A DNA stretch of 64,000 nt, taken from Notoacmeibacter ruber. Its GTDB lineage: Bacteria; Pseudomonadota; Alphaproteobacteria; Rhizobiales; Rhizobiaceae. The position numbers and the translations under genes are program-made. The stretch lies in contig NZ_RCWN01000001.1 in the NCBI RefSeq assembly GCF_003668555.1, positions 310,001 through 374,000 on the forward strand. Direction: 5' to 3'. How positions within the stretch are numbered: the first letter of the stretch is position 1; every line of letters begins with the position of its first letter. The notes below the pieces were generated by a model, which saw nothing but the letters and a program-made list of their open reading frames with translations, was not told where the DNA came from and searched no databases. Positions 33,149 to 43,972 of this stretch are shown here, piece after piece.

Positions 33149-36100
33149 TCAGGCGAGGGGGAAACCTTCGCCCTCTGTTTCTTCCCGATCGCCGTTGACA
33201 CGCACGACCAGCTTTTCGTCCGACCGCTCCACCTCGATATGATACTCGTGCCCATTCTGATGCAGCTTGGCGGAATAGCCCTCCCAATGGCTTGGAATGG
33301 ACGGTCTTACGATCATCCGGTCGCCCTGCCGGCGAATGCCGAGAATGGCCTCCACCGAACAGCGGTAGAGCCAGCCAGCCGATCCGGTATACCAGGTCCA
33401 GCCGCCGCGACCCTTGCGGTCTTCCTCCCCGTAGATGTCGGCGGCAACCACGTAGGGCTCGACCCGGTAGCGCTGCATATCTTCTTCGGTCAGCGCGTGA
33501 TTGATCGGCAGCAGGTAGGAATAGGCCTTCCAGGCATCGTCTGCGCGGCCCATCTCTGCCAGCGCGTAGGCCGTCCAGATTGCGCCATGGGTATACTGGC
33601 CGCCATTCTCCCGGACGCCCGGCGGATATCCCTTAATATAGCCGGGGTTGTGATCGGTATGCTGAAAGGGAGGAGTGAACAGCTTGATGATCTTAACCTC
33701 ATCATCGGTGAGGATTTCGAGCACCTTGTTGAGCGCCTGATGGCTCCGCTTTTCTTCACCTTCGCCGGACAAGACGCTCCAGCTCTGCGCAATCGTATCG
33801 ATCCGGCATTCGTCGGACTGGTGACTGCCGAGGGGCGTACCGTCGTCGAAGGTGCCACGCCGATACCATTCGCCGTCCCAGCCGGTCTCCTGAAGCGCCG
33901 CCCGCAATTCGTCGCGGCGTTCGGTCCAGCGTGCGACGCGATCTTCGTCGCGGCGTGCTTCTGCGATCGATATCATCGCCGAGAGGCCGCCGGCCATGAA
34001 CCAGCCGAGCCAGACTGAGGTCCCGCGTCCTTCCTCGCCCACACGGTTCATCCCGTCGTTCCAGTCCCCGCCCAGTATCAGCGGCAGACCGTTCTCGCCG
34101 CGCCGCTCGCAGCCAAGATCAAGCGCCCGTGCGCAATGTTCATAAAGGCTGGCTTCCTCTTCCAGAACCTCGGGCGTGTAGAAGGCGTCGTGTTCGCCAG
34201 GTTCCAATTGCCGCCCGTCGATGAAAGGCAGCTTGGTGTCGAGAAAGCCGGTATCGCCCGTTACCCGCACATAGTGCGCGGTCAGATAGCCGAGCCAGAC
34301 CACATCATCCGAGATCATCGTCCGCACCCCTGCGCCGGTGCGCGGCAACCACCAGTGCTGAACGTCTCCTTCGGGGAACTGCCGGCCCGCCGCATTCAGG
34401 ATTTGAGCCCGTGCGTAGGAGGGATCCTGAAGCAGAAGGGCCGAGGTATCCTGTAACTGATCGCGGAAACCGTAGGCTCCCGATGCCTGATAGAAGGCCG
34501 ATCGCGCACGGATACGGCAGGCAAGTGCTTGATAGGGCAGCCAGTGATTGACCATCAGGTTCATGGCCTGGTCGGGGGTCTCGACCTGCAATGTGCCGAG
34601 GAAGGAATCCCACTCCTGCCGCGCAGCATCGATCTGCGTGTCGAAGCCTTCCTGTCGCAGCGTATCCGCCAGTGCAACCGCTTCGCTGACCGAGCCGCTG
34701 TCGCCAAGAATGACAAGGATTTCGACCGATCCTTCTGCCGGCAGATCGATATCGGAGGACAAGGCTGCGCAGGGATCGCCCGCAATGGCCGTCGTGTCAT
34801 CCAGCTTGGCGCCTTCGGCCACGATCTGCGGGAAGGAAACCGACTGGGTGCCGATGAAGTTGCGACGCGAAGCCGTGTGGGACGAAACGTCCGTCGACAG
34901 AGCCAGAAAGGCGTAGCGGCCAGAAAAATCGATCGAATAGGGGTTCGTCGCCGTGATGACGCCGGAGGCATCGTCGAAATGGGAAGCAATGAAGGGAGCG
35001 TTCTTGCCCGCATTGTTGCCGAGCACCCATTCCGCGAAAGCATAGAGTCGCAATTTTCGGGGGCGGTCGAATTCGTTGCGGATGCGGAGACGGGTCAGCT
35101 TGGCATTGTGGCCTGCAGCCATCGCCATGGTTGCTTTGAGCCGCAAACCGCCGCCGGCAGCCCGGAACGTAGAGTAACCCATGCCGTGCCGCGCTTCGTA
35201 AGGTTCCGAAGCGGCCCCTGCGAGCGCAGCAAAGGGCGTGAGCGTGATCCCGCTGTCCAGGTCGCGGACATAAAGCGCTTCGCCCGGACGGTTCTGAACC
35301 GGGTCGTTGGTCCATGGGGTTAACTGGTAGTCGCGCGAATTGATGCTCCAGGTGAAGGCGGCGCCGCCAGCGGAGACATGGAAGCCGAAATCCTTGCCCG
35401 AAATAACGTTGATCCAGGGCTGGGGTGTCCGGTCGGTGCCGCTCAGCCGGACCACATATTCACCGCTCCGGGGATCGAAACCGCCCATACCGTTCCAGAA
35501 GAGGAGATCCTCCCCGCTCGTGCTGATCGTGGCGGGAACCGGCTTGATGATCCTGGCCGACACCTCCTCATCTTTCGCGAAGGGACGGGGGGCTTCCTTG
35601 GTTTCCAGCTCCGTTCCGAGGCGGGCCAATTGTTCGGAAAGGCGGCCGTTTCGTGTGTGAAGCGTGATGCGTGATGCCGCCAGCAGCGCATCATAAGTGG
35701 TCTCGTCCATCAGATCGCGGCGCACATTGAAAATATGGGCGCGCACGGCGTCGGAGAGGCCGCGATGCCGTGCGTTCTCGCAGAGAATATCGACGGCCTG
35801 CTGCATGTCCTGTGCGTAGGATGTGACACGCTCGTTGAGAATTACCAGATCGAAGAGAAGACCGCGTCCGCGCAGATATTCTTGCATGGCGAGCGCTTCT
35901 CTAACGATCTTCAGATCGTTCTCGTCATCCGTCCGAAGCACGAAGATCGGATGATCGCCCGATACACCGAGCGGCCACAACGCGCTCTGGCTGGCCAATC
36001 CCTCGCGCACCGCTTCCTCGCCGATCCGCATATCCATATCGGGATAGATGAGATAGCGGGCGATCCGCTGGAACGTCTCGGCGTCCTGGCTGGTCACATC

Positions 36101-39100
36101 GATGTGGCGAAGCTGCACCTGGCTTCGGGTCCAAGCCAACTGGCTTTCGTGATTGAAGGTCTCGGTATGGCGATAGTGGGCAAGCCTCTCGATCAGCGTG
36201 TCGCGATCAGCGGCGGCGAGTGTCCAGAAGGTAATGGTGGCCTTCTTCCCGGCCGGTATCCGGACCACCCGCCGTAACGACATGATGGGATCGAGCGTGA
36301 AGCCGGCACTGCCGCTCAGTTCCGCGCCGGGATCGAAGGCGGCGGCCGACGCCAGGCTCCGGCCCCGTCCGATAAAGGCGCGCCGGTCCGTCTCGAACTG
36401 GGTGGAACGCCGCTGCGCGGCATTTTCCGTGACGAGATGGGCGACGTGAATATCAGGCTCGCCATGAGTGCGTTTGTTGCGGGTGGCCAGGATGGCATCG
36501 CCGGCGCGATCGATCTCGGTGCGGACGAACATTTTCGAAAAGGCGGGGTGGGCCATGTCGGCCTGGTCGTTCGAGAGAACCAGCTCTGCAAAGGATGTGA
36601 CTTCGATCAGCCTGTCGACGGTTCCGCTGTTAGACAGCGTCAGCCGTCGGCCCTCGCCGTCCCCCTCGGTCGTGACCAGCACATCCATATGGGAATGGAT
36701 GGTGCCCACATGCTTGCGAAACTCCGCCTGTGAATCTGTGAAGACGGTGCTGGCGCGCTCATTGGCCAGGTGTCGCGGCTGGCTGGTGGCGCTCCACCAC
36801 TGCCCAGAGGCAACGTCCCGCAGGAAGACATACTGGCCCCAGCTGTCTTCGACCGGATCGGGCCGCCAGCGCGTGATCGCCAGCCCGTTCCACTTGGAAT
36901 AGCCGGCGCCGGTCGCCGTAACCATAACGCTGTAATGCCCGTTGGACATGAGATGCGTACGGCGATCGGTCGTTGCCGGGTCGTCGTAGATTTGCATGGC
37001 CGGAGCGGCGAGGGCGCCCCCATCGTTTTTCTGGCGAAGGACTTCCTCGGGGCGAGACACCGGGGCCACCGTGTTGGGCGCACGCTCCTGGAGAAGGAGC
37101 TCCGCCGCCTCGATAACGGGGTCGGAGTGAAAGAGTTCGCGCAAGCGTCCGGCCGTGACCACATTTGCCGCCGCGCAGATGCTCATCCCCTGGTGGTGAG
37201 CGAAATAGGCTTTGATGACGGCGCACTTTTCGCCTTTTGGCAGGCGCGAAGGGGTGAAATCGACGGATTCGTAGAACCCATAGGCCCCGCGGGCACCGAT
37301 CTGCCGCAGCCTCTCCATATTGCGGACGGCTTCGTTCGGGTCCACCTGGCAAGCCAGCATCGTCGCGTAAGGTGCAATAACCGCATTGCGGGAAAGATCA
37401 CGTTTCAGTCCGAGGGACGGCACGCCGAAATTGGAGTACTGATAGGTCAGCATGTGGTCGCGCGCATTATAGGCCGATTCCGAAATGCCCCACGGCACGC
37501 CGAGTTCGCGTGCATAGTTGCGCTGAACGCGCACGACCATCCGGTTCGTCTGATAGAGAAGGCCGCCCTGCCTTTCATGCATGACGAGCGGTGGCATCAG
37601 ATATTCGAACATCGAACCCGACCAGGAGGCTAGGGTCGCCCGGCCGGAAACGGGCACCACCGGCCGGCCGAGGCGGAACCAGTGCTCATTGGGCAGGTCG
37701 CCTTTCGCGATCGCGAAGAGGCTTGTCAGCCGCGCTTCGGAGGCCAGAAGGTCGTAACAGGATTCATCGAGCTCGCCTTCTTCCACGCGATAGCCGATGG
37801 CGAGCAGCCGCCGCTGCTTGTTCATCAGGAAGCCGAATTCCATATCGAATGCCAGGCCACGCGCCGTCTCCGATACGTCGACAAGTCGCCGGCGCAACCG
37901 GTCCATGGCTTCGCGGCTTGTGCTCGGATCGTTGAAGTGCGCTTCGCAGGTCCGTACCAGCGCGGTGCCCCATCGCATCAGCCGGCGACTTTCATGGCTG
38001 CCGACCTCCAGATCGATGTCCAGCGCCAGCCGTTCGATCTCCTGCGCGACCGTCATCAGGCCGGTGGCCTTGACGGAGGTGACTGCGGCACCCCGGTCAA
38101 GCGCCAGGACAAAACTGTGAAGCCGCTCGCGAATACGAGCGCGGAGCGGGCGGATCGTTCGACGGTCGTCCGGAATGTCCTGCAGGACCTCCTCGATGAT
38201 CGTGGCCGTGTCGCGAATGCCTTCCACATCGCCGTGCAGGAAGGCCGCCGGGGCGGCAGCGGCTTCTCGGAGAGCTGAGGAAACGACGATCAGATGCCCG
38301 GCCAGATTGCCGCTATCGACCGCGGAAATGTAGCGCGGCGGAAGCGGCTGGAGCGTCTTCGTATCGTACCAGTTGTAGAGATGGCCGCGGTGTTTTTCCA
38401 TTCGCCGGATCGTGACGAGCGTGGATTCGATCCGGTTCAGCATCTCCTCGAAACCGATCCAGCCAAGATCACGCGCCGAGACGGTGGAAATCAGGTAGAG
38501 GCCGATATTGGTCGGTGAAGTGCGAGGCGCTACCAGCGGCTCGGGGTCTTCCTGGAAGTTGTCGGGCGGCAGGTGATTGTGTTCGTCCGTGACGAAGGTC
38601 TCGAAATAGCGCCATGTCCGCCGTGCGATGCGACGCAGGGCCCTGCGGTCATCTTCGGACACGAAAAGGCGGTCTTCGGTCTCCGCCGAGCGGGAGACCT
38701 GCCATGCGATCAGTGGCGCGAAGAACCATGCGCCCGCGATCGGCAGCGCGACCCAGACGCTGTTGTGACCGTAGAAAATCGCCAGCATCAGGCCAATCGC
38801 GGCAATCGCCGAGGAAGGCCACATCAACTCGATATAGGATGCAATCGTGCCACCTGAGCTTTTGTGAATTTGCGCGGCGGTCTTCCATTCCAGCAATTGA
38901 CGGCGGGAAACAAAAAGCCGGTAGAGCGTGCGGCCGACCGCATCGGCGGCATACCATGCCGTATGCGCCATGAAGGCGACGCGAAGACTCGTCTGCGCCA
39001 GCAGCGACAGAAGCTCCCAGCCATAGGTCCGCAAATGCGACCGAAGGGTCACTCCGACGGGGGGCGCGATGAAGCCGGCGAACATGGTCGTGAGCGGCGC

Positions 39101-41638
39101 GATGATAAGCATCCCGATCAGAACCACCTGCCAGACGAAAGCCGGCAAGGTATCGAATTTCACCCAGCCCGCGATCGAAGCCAACACCCATGCGATCGGC
39201 AGCAGCGAGCGTCGCAGATTGTCGAGCATCTTGAAGCGGTTCAGCGCTGTGACGTCGCTTTCCTGTCCAAAGATGAACGGCAGCAACTGCCAGTCGCCGC
39301 GTATCCAGCGGTGCTGACGGCTGACCTCGACGGAATATTTGGTCGGAAAATCTTCGACGAATTCCACATCGGTCACAAGGGCCGACCGCACCAGCGCGCC
39401 TTCGAGAAGGTCGTGGGAAAGCACGGTATTGTCTTCGATCCGCTCGGCCATGGCTTGCCGGAAGGCATCGACATGGATCAGCCCCTTGCCGGTAAAGCTG
39501 CCTTCGCGAAACACGTCCTGATAGGTGTCGGAGACCGCGAAGACGTAAGGGTCCAGCCCGCGATTGGTCGAGAAGATCCGCTGGAAGGCCGAGGCCTCTT
39601 CGCCGGTGGTCAGTGACGGCGTGATACGTGGCTGGAGAATGCCGTAACCGCCTGTCACGCGGTTCGTCTTGGGGTCGTTGATGGGCGCGTTGAGCGGATG
39701 GGCCATCTTGCCCACGAGCTTGGTCACCGTGTCACGAGGAAGGCGCGTATCGGAATCCAGCGTCAGGACGAAGGCAATTTCATCGGGCAGGGGATGGGTC
39801 GGTTTCAGATAGCTGGTGTGGGTCTCACCTCGGATCAGGTCGAACAGTTCTTCCAGCTTGCCCCGCTTTCGCTCCCACCCCATCCAGACATCGTCGGTCT
39901 CATTGTAGGTTCGGGCGCGGTGGAGGAGGAAGAAGCGCCGCCCGGTATGAGCATAGGTTTCCGACAATTCATCGATGGCCCGCTGCGCATATTCCAGCAT
40001 GTCCTGATCGCCGGTCTTCTCTTCGGAATCGGCGTCGGGCCAGTCCGAAAGAAGCGCGAAATAGGTCTCGCCTTTCGGATTGCTGAGGTAATGCACTTCA
40101 AGATTGCGGACGAGTTCGTCGATCGTATCGCGATCATTGATCATGCAGGGTACGACAACCAGCGTCCGGGCCTCTTTGGGAATGCCCTGCGGATATTCGT
40201 AGCCCGGCATGTGATAGGGTCGCACCATATAGGACGACAGCATGTTGAAAATGCCCATCGCCGCCTCCGAGGCCGGAAGCGCCAGAAGGAGCATGAGTAT
40301 GGCAGTCGTGCTGGCCCCTTCGATGGGATCGATGGTCAGAGCGGCGAGCGCCAGGATGGCCACCGTCAGAAGTGCAACCGGCAAGACGATGCCGAACCAG
40401 CTAAGACGGGCGAACAGAAGCCGCATCCGCTCAGTCGGGCGGCGGCAGTAGTTCACCCGGTCTCGCAGCGCCTCCACACCGTTGCCGACCAAATAATATC
40501 CGATATTGCCGACGATCAGCGGATCGGGAAGATCGGCACCTTCCCGCGCCATTTCGATTACCGTGTCGGTGACCTCCATTTCCGACGCCTTGGAGCGTCG
40601 CGCCAGAGTCTCGATCCGCTCGCGGTAGCGATTGCGCGAGCGGGGGTCGAGAAGGCCGAAGTCGGTTGTTGCCCGCAAGCGGCGATCGACCGCCGAAAGG
40701 CTTTCAAACCAGGTGGTCCAGTCCATATCGTCGATAGCGCGCAACGAGCGGATTATATTGCCCACGACGACGTTGGACGAAGAAACGCGATTCTGCTGCG
40801 CGATCAGAACCTCTTCGGCGTCGGACCCTTCCTCTTCGAGAGCCTCTTCGAGCCAGCTCAGGATCATCTGTGCGCGTTCCGATCCGTCCCGCAGGCGATA
40901 GAGAAGCTGGGCGGAGAAGGAGTGCTCCGCGATGGTCGACTGGCTTCGCCGGAACAGCTTCTTGGCCTCGTCATCGGTTTCCGCCGCCAAGATGTCATCG
41001 GCAAGCTGGTTGGCGGACTGGCGCAATTCGCGCCCATGCTGAACCCGCTCTGATACCCGGCGGAGATTTTCCAGAAGCACGAAACGCAGAACGGCCGGAA
41101 TCGCCCAGATCTCACCGATCTTGAGCGTCTCGACGCTCTGAAACCCTTCCGTGATGGCGGTGAGTGTGCGGCCGGAGAACACGCTGTTGGTATGCGCGAC
41201 ATAGGTCCAGGTCAGCGCAAGCACGCGTGGGACGTCCTGGCCGGCCCCCATCACTTTCGTATCTGGAAGCTGCCGGTAGAACTTGATCGGCAGGTCGCGT
41301 CGCACCTGGCGAACATTCTCTTCCACCAAATGGTGGTTATCGAGAAGCCATTCGGCGGCCGGCGAGATGGTGTAACCATCGCGCGCTGCAACCGCGGTCG
41401 CCTCATAGCAGGTTTCGATGACCCTCTCGTTTTCCCGTTCGCGGTGCCGGAAATCGAAAGGCCGGAAGGCCTGAAGAGAGGTTTCGGTCCCGCTCGCAAG
41501 GCGTTCGCCCGCTGCCCTCAACTCGTCATCCGAAAGAAAACGATCCCGGATGGCCGGGGTGATCGTATCGCTTTCGAGTTGATTGCCCGCCGTCGTATCG
41601 AGGGTTTCGAAATCAGCGGCAGGAGACTGGTCGTTCAT
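33149..41638 (-). CDS. ndvB: Cyclic beta-1,2-glucan synthase NdvB/ChvB
   Basis: 2829 residues from the ATG at 41638, close to the size of rhizobial NdvB and Brucella Cgs. The N-terminal half has membrane segments near residues 430-480 and 820-970 and a GT84 glycosyltransferase centre (LTLDSDTRLPRDTVTKLVGK, HDLLEGALVRSALVTDVEF, SRQHRWIRGDWQLLPF). The middle GH144-like region includes VDSGNLAGHLIVVSSALREA and AYFAHHQGMSICAAANVV. The C-terminal GH94 phosphorylase-like part has GDWNDGMNRVGEEGRGTSVW and WTWYTGSAGWLYR. It initiates on itself, elongates, trims and cyclises osmoregulated periplasmic glucans at the inner membrane. No ndvA exporter is in view. Confidence 0.97.
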   Translation of the reverse strand: MNDQSPAADFETLDTTAGNQLESDTITPAIRDRFLSDDELRAAGERLASGTETSLQAFRPFDFRHRERENERVIETCYEATAVAARDGYTISPAAEWLLDNHHLVEENVRQVRRDLPIKFYRQLPDTKVMGAGQDVPRVLALTWTYVAHTNSVFSGRTLTAITEGFQSVETLKIGEIWAIPAVLRFVLLENLRRVSERVQHGRELRQSANQLADDILAAETDDEAKKLFRRSQSTIAEHSFSAQLLYRLRDGSERAQMILSWLEEALEEEGSDAEEVLIAQQNRVSSSNVVVGNIIRSLRAIDDMDWTTWFESLSAVDRRLRATTDFGLLDPRSRNRYRERIETLARRSKASEMEVTDTVIEMAREGADLPDPLIVGNIGYYLVGNGVEALRDRVNYCRRPTERMRLLFARLSWFGIVLPVALLTVAILALAALTIDPIEGASTTAILMLLLALPASEAAMGIFNMLSSYMVRPYHMPGYEYPQGIPKEARTLVVVPCMINDRDTIDELVRNLEVHYLSNPKGETYFALLSDWPDADSEEKTGDQDMLEYAQRAIDELSETYAHTGRRFFLLHRARTYNETDDVWMGWERKRGKLEELFDLIRGETHTSYLKPTHPLPDEIAFVLTLDSDTRLPRDTVTKLVGKMAHPLNAPINDPKTNRVTGGYGILQPRITPSLTTGEEASAFQRIFSTNRGLDPYVFAVSDTYQDVFREGSFTGKGLIHVDAFRQAMAERIEDNTVLSHDLLEGALVRSALVTDVEFVEDFPTKYSVEVSRQHRWIRGDWQLLPFIFGQESDVTALNRFKMLDNLRRSLLPIAWVLASIAGWVKFDTLPAFVWQVVLIGMLIIAPLTTMFAGFIAPPVGVTLRSHLRTYGWELLSLLAQTSLRVAFMAHTAWYAADAVGRTLYRLFVSRRQLLEWKTAAQIHKSSGGTIASYIELMWPSSAIAAIGLMLAIFYGHNSVWVALPIAGAWFFAPLIAWQVSRSAETEDRLFVSEDDRRALRRIARRTWRYFETFVTDEHNHLPPDNFQEDPEPLVAPRTSPTNIGLYLISTVSARDLGWIGFEEMLNRIESTLVTIRRMEKHRGHLYNWYDTKTLQPLPPRYISAVDSGNLAGHLIVVSSALREAAAAPAAFLHGDVEGIRDTATIIEEVLQDIPDDRRTIRPLRARIRERLHSFVLALDRGAAVTSVKATGLMTVAQEIERLALDIDLEVGSHESRRLMRWGTALVRTCEAHFNDPSTSREAMDRLRRRLVDVSETARGLAFDMEFGFLMNKQRRLLAIGYRVEEGELDESCYDLLASEARLTSLFAIAKGDLPNEHWFRLGRPVVPVSGRATLASWSGSMFEYLMPPLVMHERQGGLLYQTNRMVVRVQRNYARELGVPWGISESAYNARDHMLTYQYSNFGVPSLGLKRDLSRNAVIAPYATMLACQVDPNEAVRNMERLRQIGARGAYGFYESVDFTPSRLPKGEKCAVIKAYFAHHQGMSICAAANVVTAGRLRELFHSDPVIEAAELLLQERAPNTVAPVSRPEEVLRQKNDGGALAAPAMQIYDDPATTDRRTHLMSNGHYSVMVTATGAGYSKWNGLAITRWRPDPVEDSWGQYVFLRDVASGQWWSATSQPRHLANERASTVFTDSQAEFRKHVGTIHSHMDVLVTTEGDGEGRRLTLSNSGTVDRLIEVTSFAELVLSNDQADMAHPAFSKMFVRTEIDRAGDAILATRNKRTHGEPDIHVAHLVTENAAQRRSTQFETDRRAFIGRGRSLASAAAFDPGAELSGSAGFTLDPIMSLRRVVRIPAGKKATITFWTLAAADRDTLIERLAHYRHTETFNHESQLAWTRSQVQLRHIDVTSQDAETFQRIARYLIYPDMDMRIGEEAVREGLASQSALWPLGVSGDHPIFVLRTDDENDLKIVREALAMQEYLRGRGLLFDLVILNERVTSYAQDMQQAVDILCENARHRGLSDAVRAHIFNVRRDLMDETTYDALLAASRITLHTRNGRLSEQLARLGTELETKEAPRPFAKDEEVSARIIKPVPATISTSGEDLLFWNGMGGFDPRSGEYVVRLSGTDRTPQPWINVISGKDFGFHVSAGGAAFTWSINSRDYQLTPWTNDPVQNRPGEALYVRDLDSGITLTPFAALAGAASEPYEARHGMGYSTFRAAGGGLRLKATMAMAAGHNAKLTRLRIRNEFDRPRKLRLYAFAEWVLGNNAGKNAPFIASHFDDASGVITATNPYSIDFSGRYAFLALSTDVSSHTASRRNFIGTQSVSFPQIVAEGAKLDDTTAIAGDPCAALSSDIDLPAEGSVEILVILGDSGSVSEAVALADTLRQEGFDTQIDAARQEWDSFLGTLQVETPDQAMNLMVNHWLPYQALACRIRARSAFYQASGAYGFRDQLQDTSALLLQDPSYARAQILNAAGRQFPEGDVQHWWLPRTGAGVRTMISDDVVWLGYLTAHYVRVTGDTGFLDTKLPFIDGRQLEPGEHDAFYTPEVLEEEASLYEHCARALDLGCERRGENGLPLILGGDWNDGMNRVGEEGRGTSVWLGWFMAGGLSAMISIAEARRDEDRVARWTERRDELRAALQETGWDGEWYRRGTFDDGTPLGSHQSDECRIDTIAQSWSVLSGEGEEKRSHQALNKVLEILTDDEVKIIKLFTPPFQHTDHNPGYIKGYPPGVRENGGQYTHGAIWTAYALAEMGRADDAWKAYSYLLPINHALTEEDMQRYRVEPYVVAADIYGEEDRKGRGGWTWYTGSAGWLYRCSVEAILGIRRQGDRMIVRPSIPSHWEGYSAKLHQNGHEYHIEVERSDEKLVVRVNGDREETEGEGFPLA

Positions 41639-41730
41639 GTGTTTTCCGATGGCGAAAGATGGGGCCAAGAACCAGAAATAGGCCACGAGTGCGGCTCGTT
41701 AAGTGCAACTGCCCGAATATGCCGCATGCA

Positions 41731-41767
41731 AGAAGGCCTGTCTCCCGCTTTGGAAGACAGGCCTTCT
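41731..41767 (-). terminator. 13-bp hairpin downstream of the molybdo-flavoenzyme operon
   Basis: AGAAGGCCTGTCT and AGACAGGCCTTCT form a perfect stem with an 11-base loop between the large-subunit stop (41792) and ndvB. It probably ends the operon and insulates ndvB; T-tract is weak. Confidence 0.65.
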
Positions 41768-41791
41768 ATTCTTTAGTCACTCCGCTCGGCG

Positions 41792-43972
41792 CTATAGCAG
41801 CTTGTCGAGTGTGACTGGCAGGTCGTAAACGCGCTTGCCGGTCGCGTTGTAGATGGCGTTGACGATCGCACCGCCCGCGCCGCACAGCGCCAGTTCGCCA
41901 ATTCCCTTGGTCCCGATCGGATTCGATTTCGGATCCGGGTTTTCCAGGAAAATGACCTCGCATTCCGGCACATCGCGATTCACGGCCACGTGATACTCGG
42001 CAAGATCCCGGTTCACATAGCCGCCCGTTCGCGGGTCCATCCAGAGCTCTTCGCGAATGGCTCCGCCAATCCCCCAGACGAGGCCGCCCAGACACTGGCT
42101 GCGAGCCGTCTTTCGATTGAGGATCCGGCCTGCCGAGAAAACCGACACAAAACGGCGGACTTCGATTTCGCAGCTGTCCATATCCACCGCGACTTCGCAG
42201 AAATGAGCGCCATAGGAGTTCTGAACGTAGTTTTCGTGCTCGTCTCCGGGCTCGATGCTGCCCTCGGCTGAAAAGCCTTCTCCGCCGGCAAGCACTTCGG
42301 AGAGCATTACGGTGCGGTCGTTTGCCTGCATCGTGCTGTCTTCGAACGTGATGTCGTCGGGGTCGATATTGAAGCCGCCTGCCTTCGCCAGCTTCTCCCG
42401 CATGGCGATACAGGCATTCCAAAGCGCGGATCCCGACGTGCCGGCGCCGAAGGAACCCCCGGACCCCGATGTGGTCGGATTGTCGGAATCCGCCAGATCG
42501 ACGGTGATGTCGTCTGGATGCAGTCCCAAGGCTTCGGCCGCAATCTGGGTGAGGATCGTGTAAGTGCCGGTGCCGATATCGGTCATGTCCATTTTGACGG
42601 TCAGCTTGCCCGCCGGCGACAGTTCGATCTCGCAGGACCCTTCCATCATCAGGTTGCCGCGAATGGCGCTGGCCAGACCGTAGCCGATCAGCTTGCGCCC
42701 TTCAGTGCGTGAGCGGGGCTTTTCCGGTCTATCGGACCAGCTGAACTCTTCGGCCCCACGTTTGAGGCATTCCACCAGATCGCGCGTGGCAAACGGTTTC
42801 CCGCTGGCCGGGTCTTCCGTCGGCTCGTTCTTCAGGCGGAAGTCGAGCGGGTCCATGCCGAGCTTTTCGGCCAGTTCATCGATTGCCGCTTCGAAGGTGA
42901 TACCGCCCAGTGCTTCGCCGGGCGCCCGCATGGAGTCGTTGATTGTTTCGTTCGTATCGCGGGTATTTCCGGTCCAGTGGAGGGCGTCGCAGCGATAGGC
43001 ATTCGCCGCCGAAGCCATTGGGCCTTCAGTAAACGGATAATTGAGCGCTTGTGTCGACCAGGTCTCGAAATTGATGGCCTTCAGGATGCCGTCGCTGCTC
43101 GCACCAAGCCGGATGCGGTGATCGATATGCGCGCGATGCGGTCCGTCATGGAACAGATTGCGTCGCGTCTGGATCACCTTTACCGGACGCTCCAGCTTCA
43201 TGGCGGCGGCGGCGGCGAGGATCGTGTCGTAATGCTGGCCGAGTTTGGAGCCGAACCCGCCGCCGACATAGGGCGATTTGAGGTGAACCTTGTCCTCAGG
43301 CAGGTCGAAGGTGTTGGAAAGGCATTTGACGCCCCAGTCGATGACCTGCGTCGAATTGTGCACCGTCAGCCTGTCGCCGTCCCACTGCGCGATCGCGCCA
43401 TGCGGCTCCATAGCCGCCTGGATCATGTGCGGAGTGGTATATTCGAGGTCCAGCTTCACGTCGCTTTCCGACCATGCCTTGTCGAAATCGCCGCGCCGGT
43501 TCGTTGCCTCCAGGCCCCCATCGATGCCGTCTGCCAGTTCGCTGTCGTCACGATCAACGCCAAGTATCGCGGGTTTCTCGTCATAGGTCACCTTGACGAG
43601 GCTTGCGGCATGCCGCGCGACTTCGAGCGTCGTGGCGACGACGAGCGCAACTGGCTGGCCGTAATGACGGATAATGCCGTCCACCAGCGTGCCATGGCTT
43701 TGCTGGAAGCGGTTGTCAGCTTCCTTACCCCACGGATTCATCTTGGGGGCGTTCTCATGCGTCAGAACGGCGATGACGCCCTCCTCGGCTTCGGCTACCG
43801 ATGTATCGATGGATGAAATGGATCCGTTGGCAATCGTCGATTCCACGATAAAGCCGATCGCCGCATCAATGTCGTGTTCTGCTGCATAGGTCGCTTGGCC
43901 TGAGACCTTGAGCGGGCCGTCGACCCGATCGAGCGGCTGGCCGATCCATTTTCCCTTGATGATATCGTTCAT
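41792..43972 (-). CDS. PaoC-like molybdopterin subunit of aldehyde oxidoreductase
   Basis: 726 residues of the xanthine oxidase family. It starts GKWIGQPLDRVDGPLKVSGQ, has PYVGGGFGSKLGQHYD for molybdopterin, RAPGEALGGITFEAAID and GGSFGAGTSGSALW further on, and the active-site Glu in KGIGELALCGAGGAIVNAIY near residue 695, matching PaoC (YagR) more than xanthine dehydrogenase. It oxidises aldehydes to carboxylic acids using a molybdenum cofactor. Its start overlaps the FAD-subunit stop by four bases. Natural substrate unknown. Confidence 0.9.
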   Translation of the reverse strand: MNDIIKGKWIGQPLDRVDGPLKVSGQATYAAEHDIDAAIGFIVESTIANGSISSIDTSVAEAEEGVIAVLTHENAPKMNPWGKEADNRFQQSHGTLVDGIIRHYGQPVALVVATTLEVARHAASLVKVTYDEKPAILGVDRDDSELADGIDGGLEATNRRGDFDKAWSESDVKLDLEYTTPHMIQAAMEPHGAIAQWDGDRLTVHNSTQVIDWGVKCLSNTFDLPEDKVHLKSPYVGGGFGSKLGQHYDTILAAAAAMKLERPVKVIQTRRNLFHDGPHRAHIDHRIRLGASSDGILKAINFETWSTQALNYPFTEGPMASAANAYRCDALHWTGNTRDTNETINDSMRAPGEALGGITFEAAIDELAEKLGMDPLDFRLKNEPTEDPASGKPFATRDLVECLKRGAEEFSWSDRPEKPRSRTEGRKLIGYGLASAIRGNLMMEGSCEIELSPAGKLTVKMDMTDIGTGTYTILTQIAAEALGLHPDDITVDLADSDNPTTSGSGGSFGAGTSGSALWNACIAMREKLAKAGGFNIDPDDITFEDSTMQANDRTVMLSEVLAGGEGFSAEGSIEPGDEHENYVQNSYGAHFCEVAVDMDSCEIEVRRFVSVFSAGRILNRKTARSQCLGGLVWGIGGAIREELWMDPRTGGYVNRDLAEYHVAVNRDVPECEVIFLENPDPKSNPIGTKGIGELALCGAGGAIVNAIYNATGKRVYDLPVTLDKLL

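Noticed and set aside
39698..41053. 451-codon plus-strand frame inside ndvB
   Set aside because: Antisense shadow of the glucan synthase; no start signal or family resemblance.
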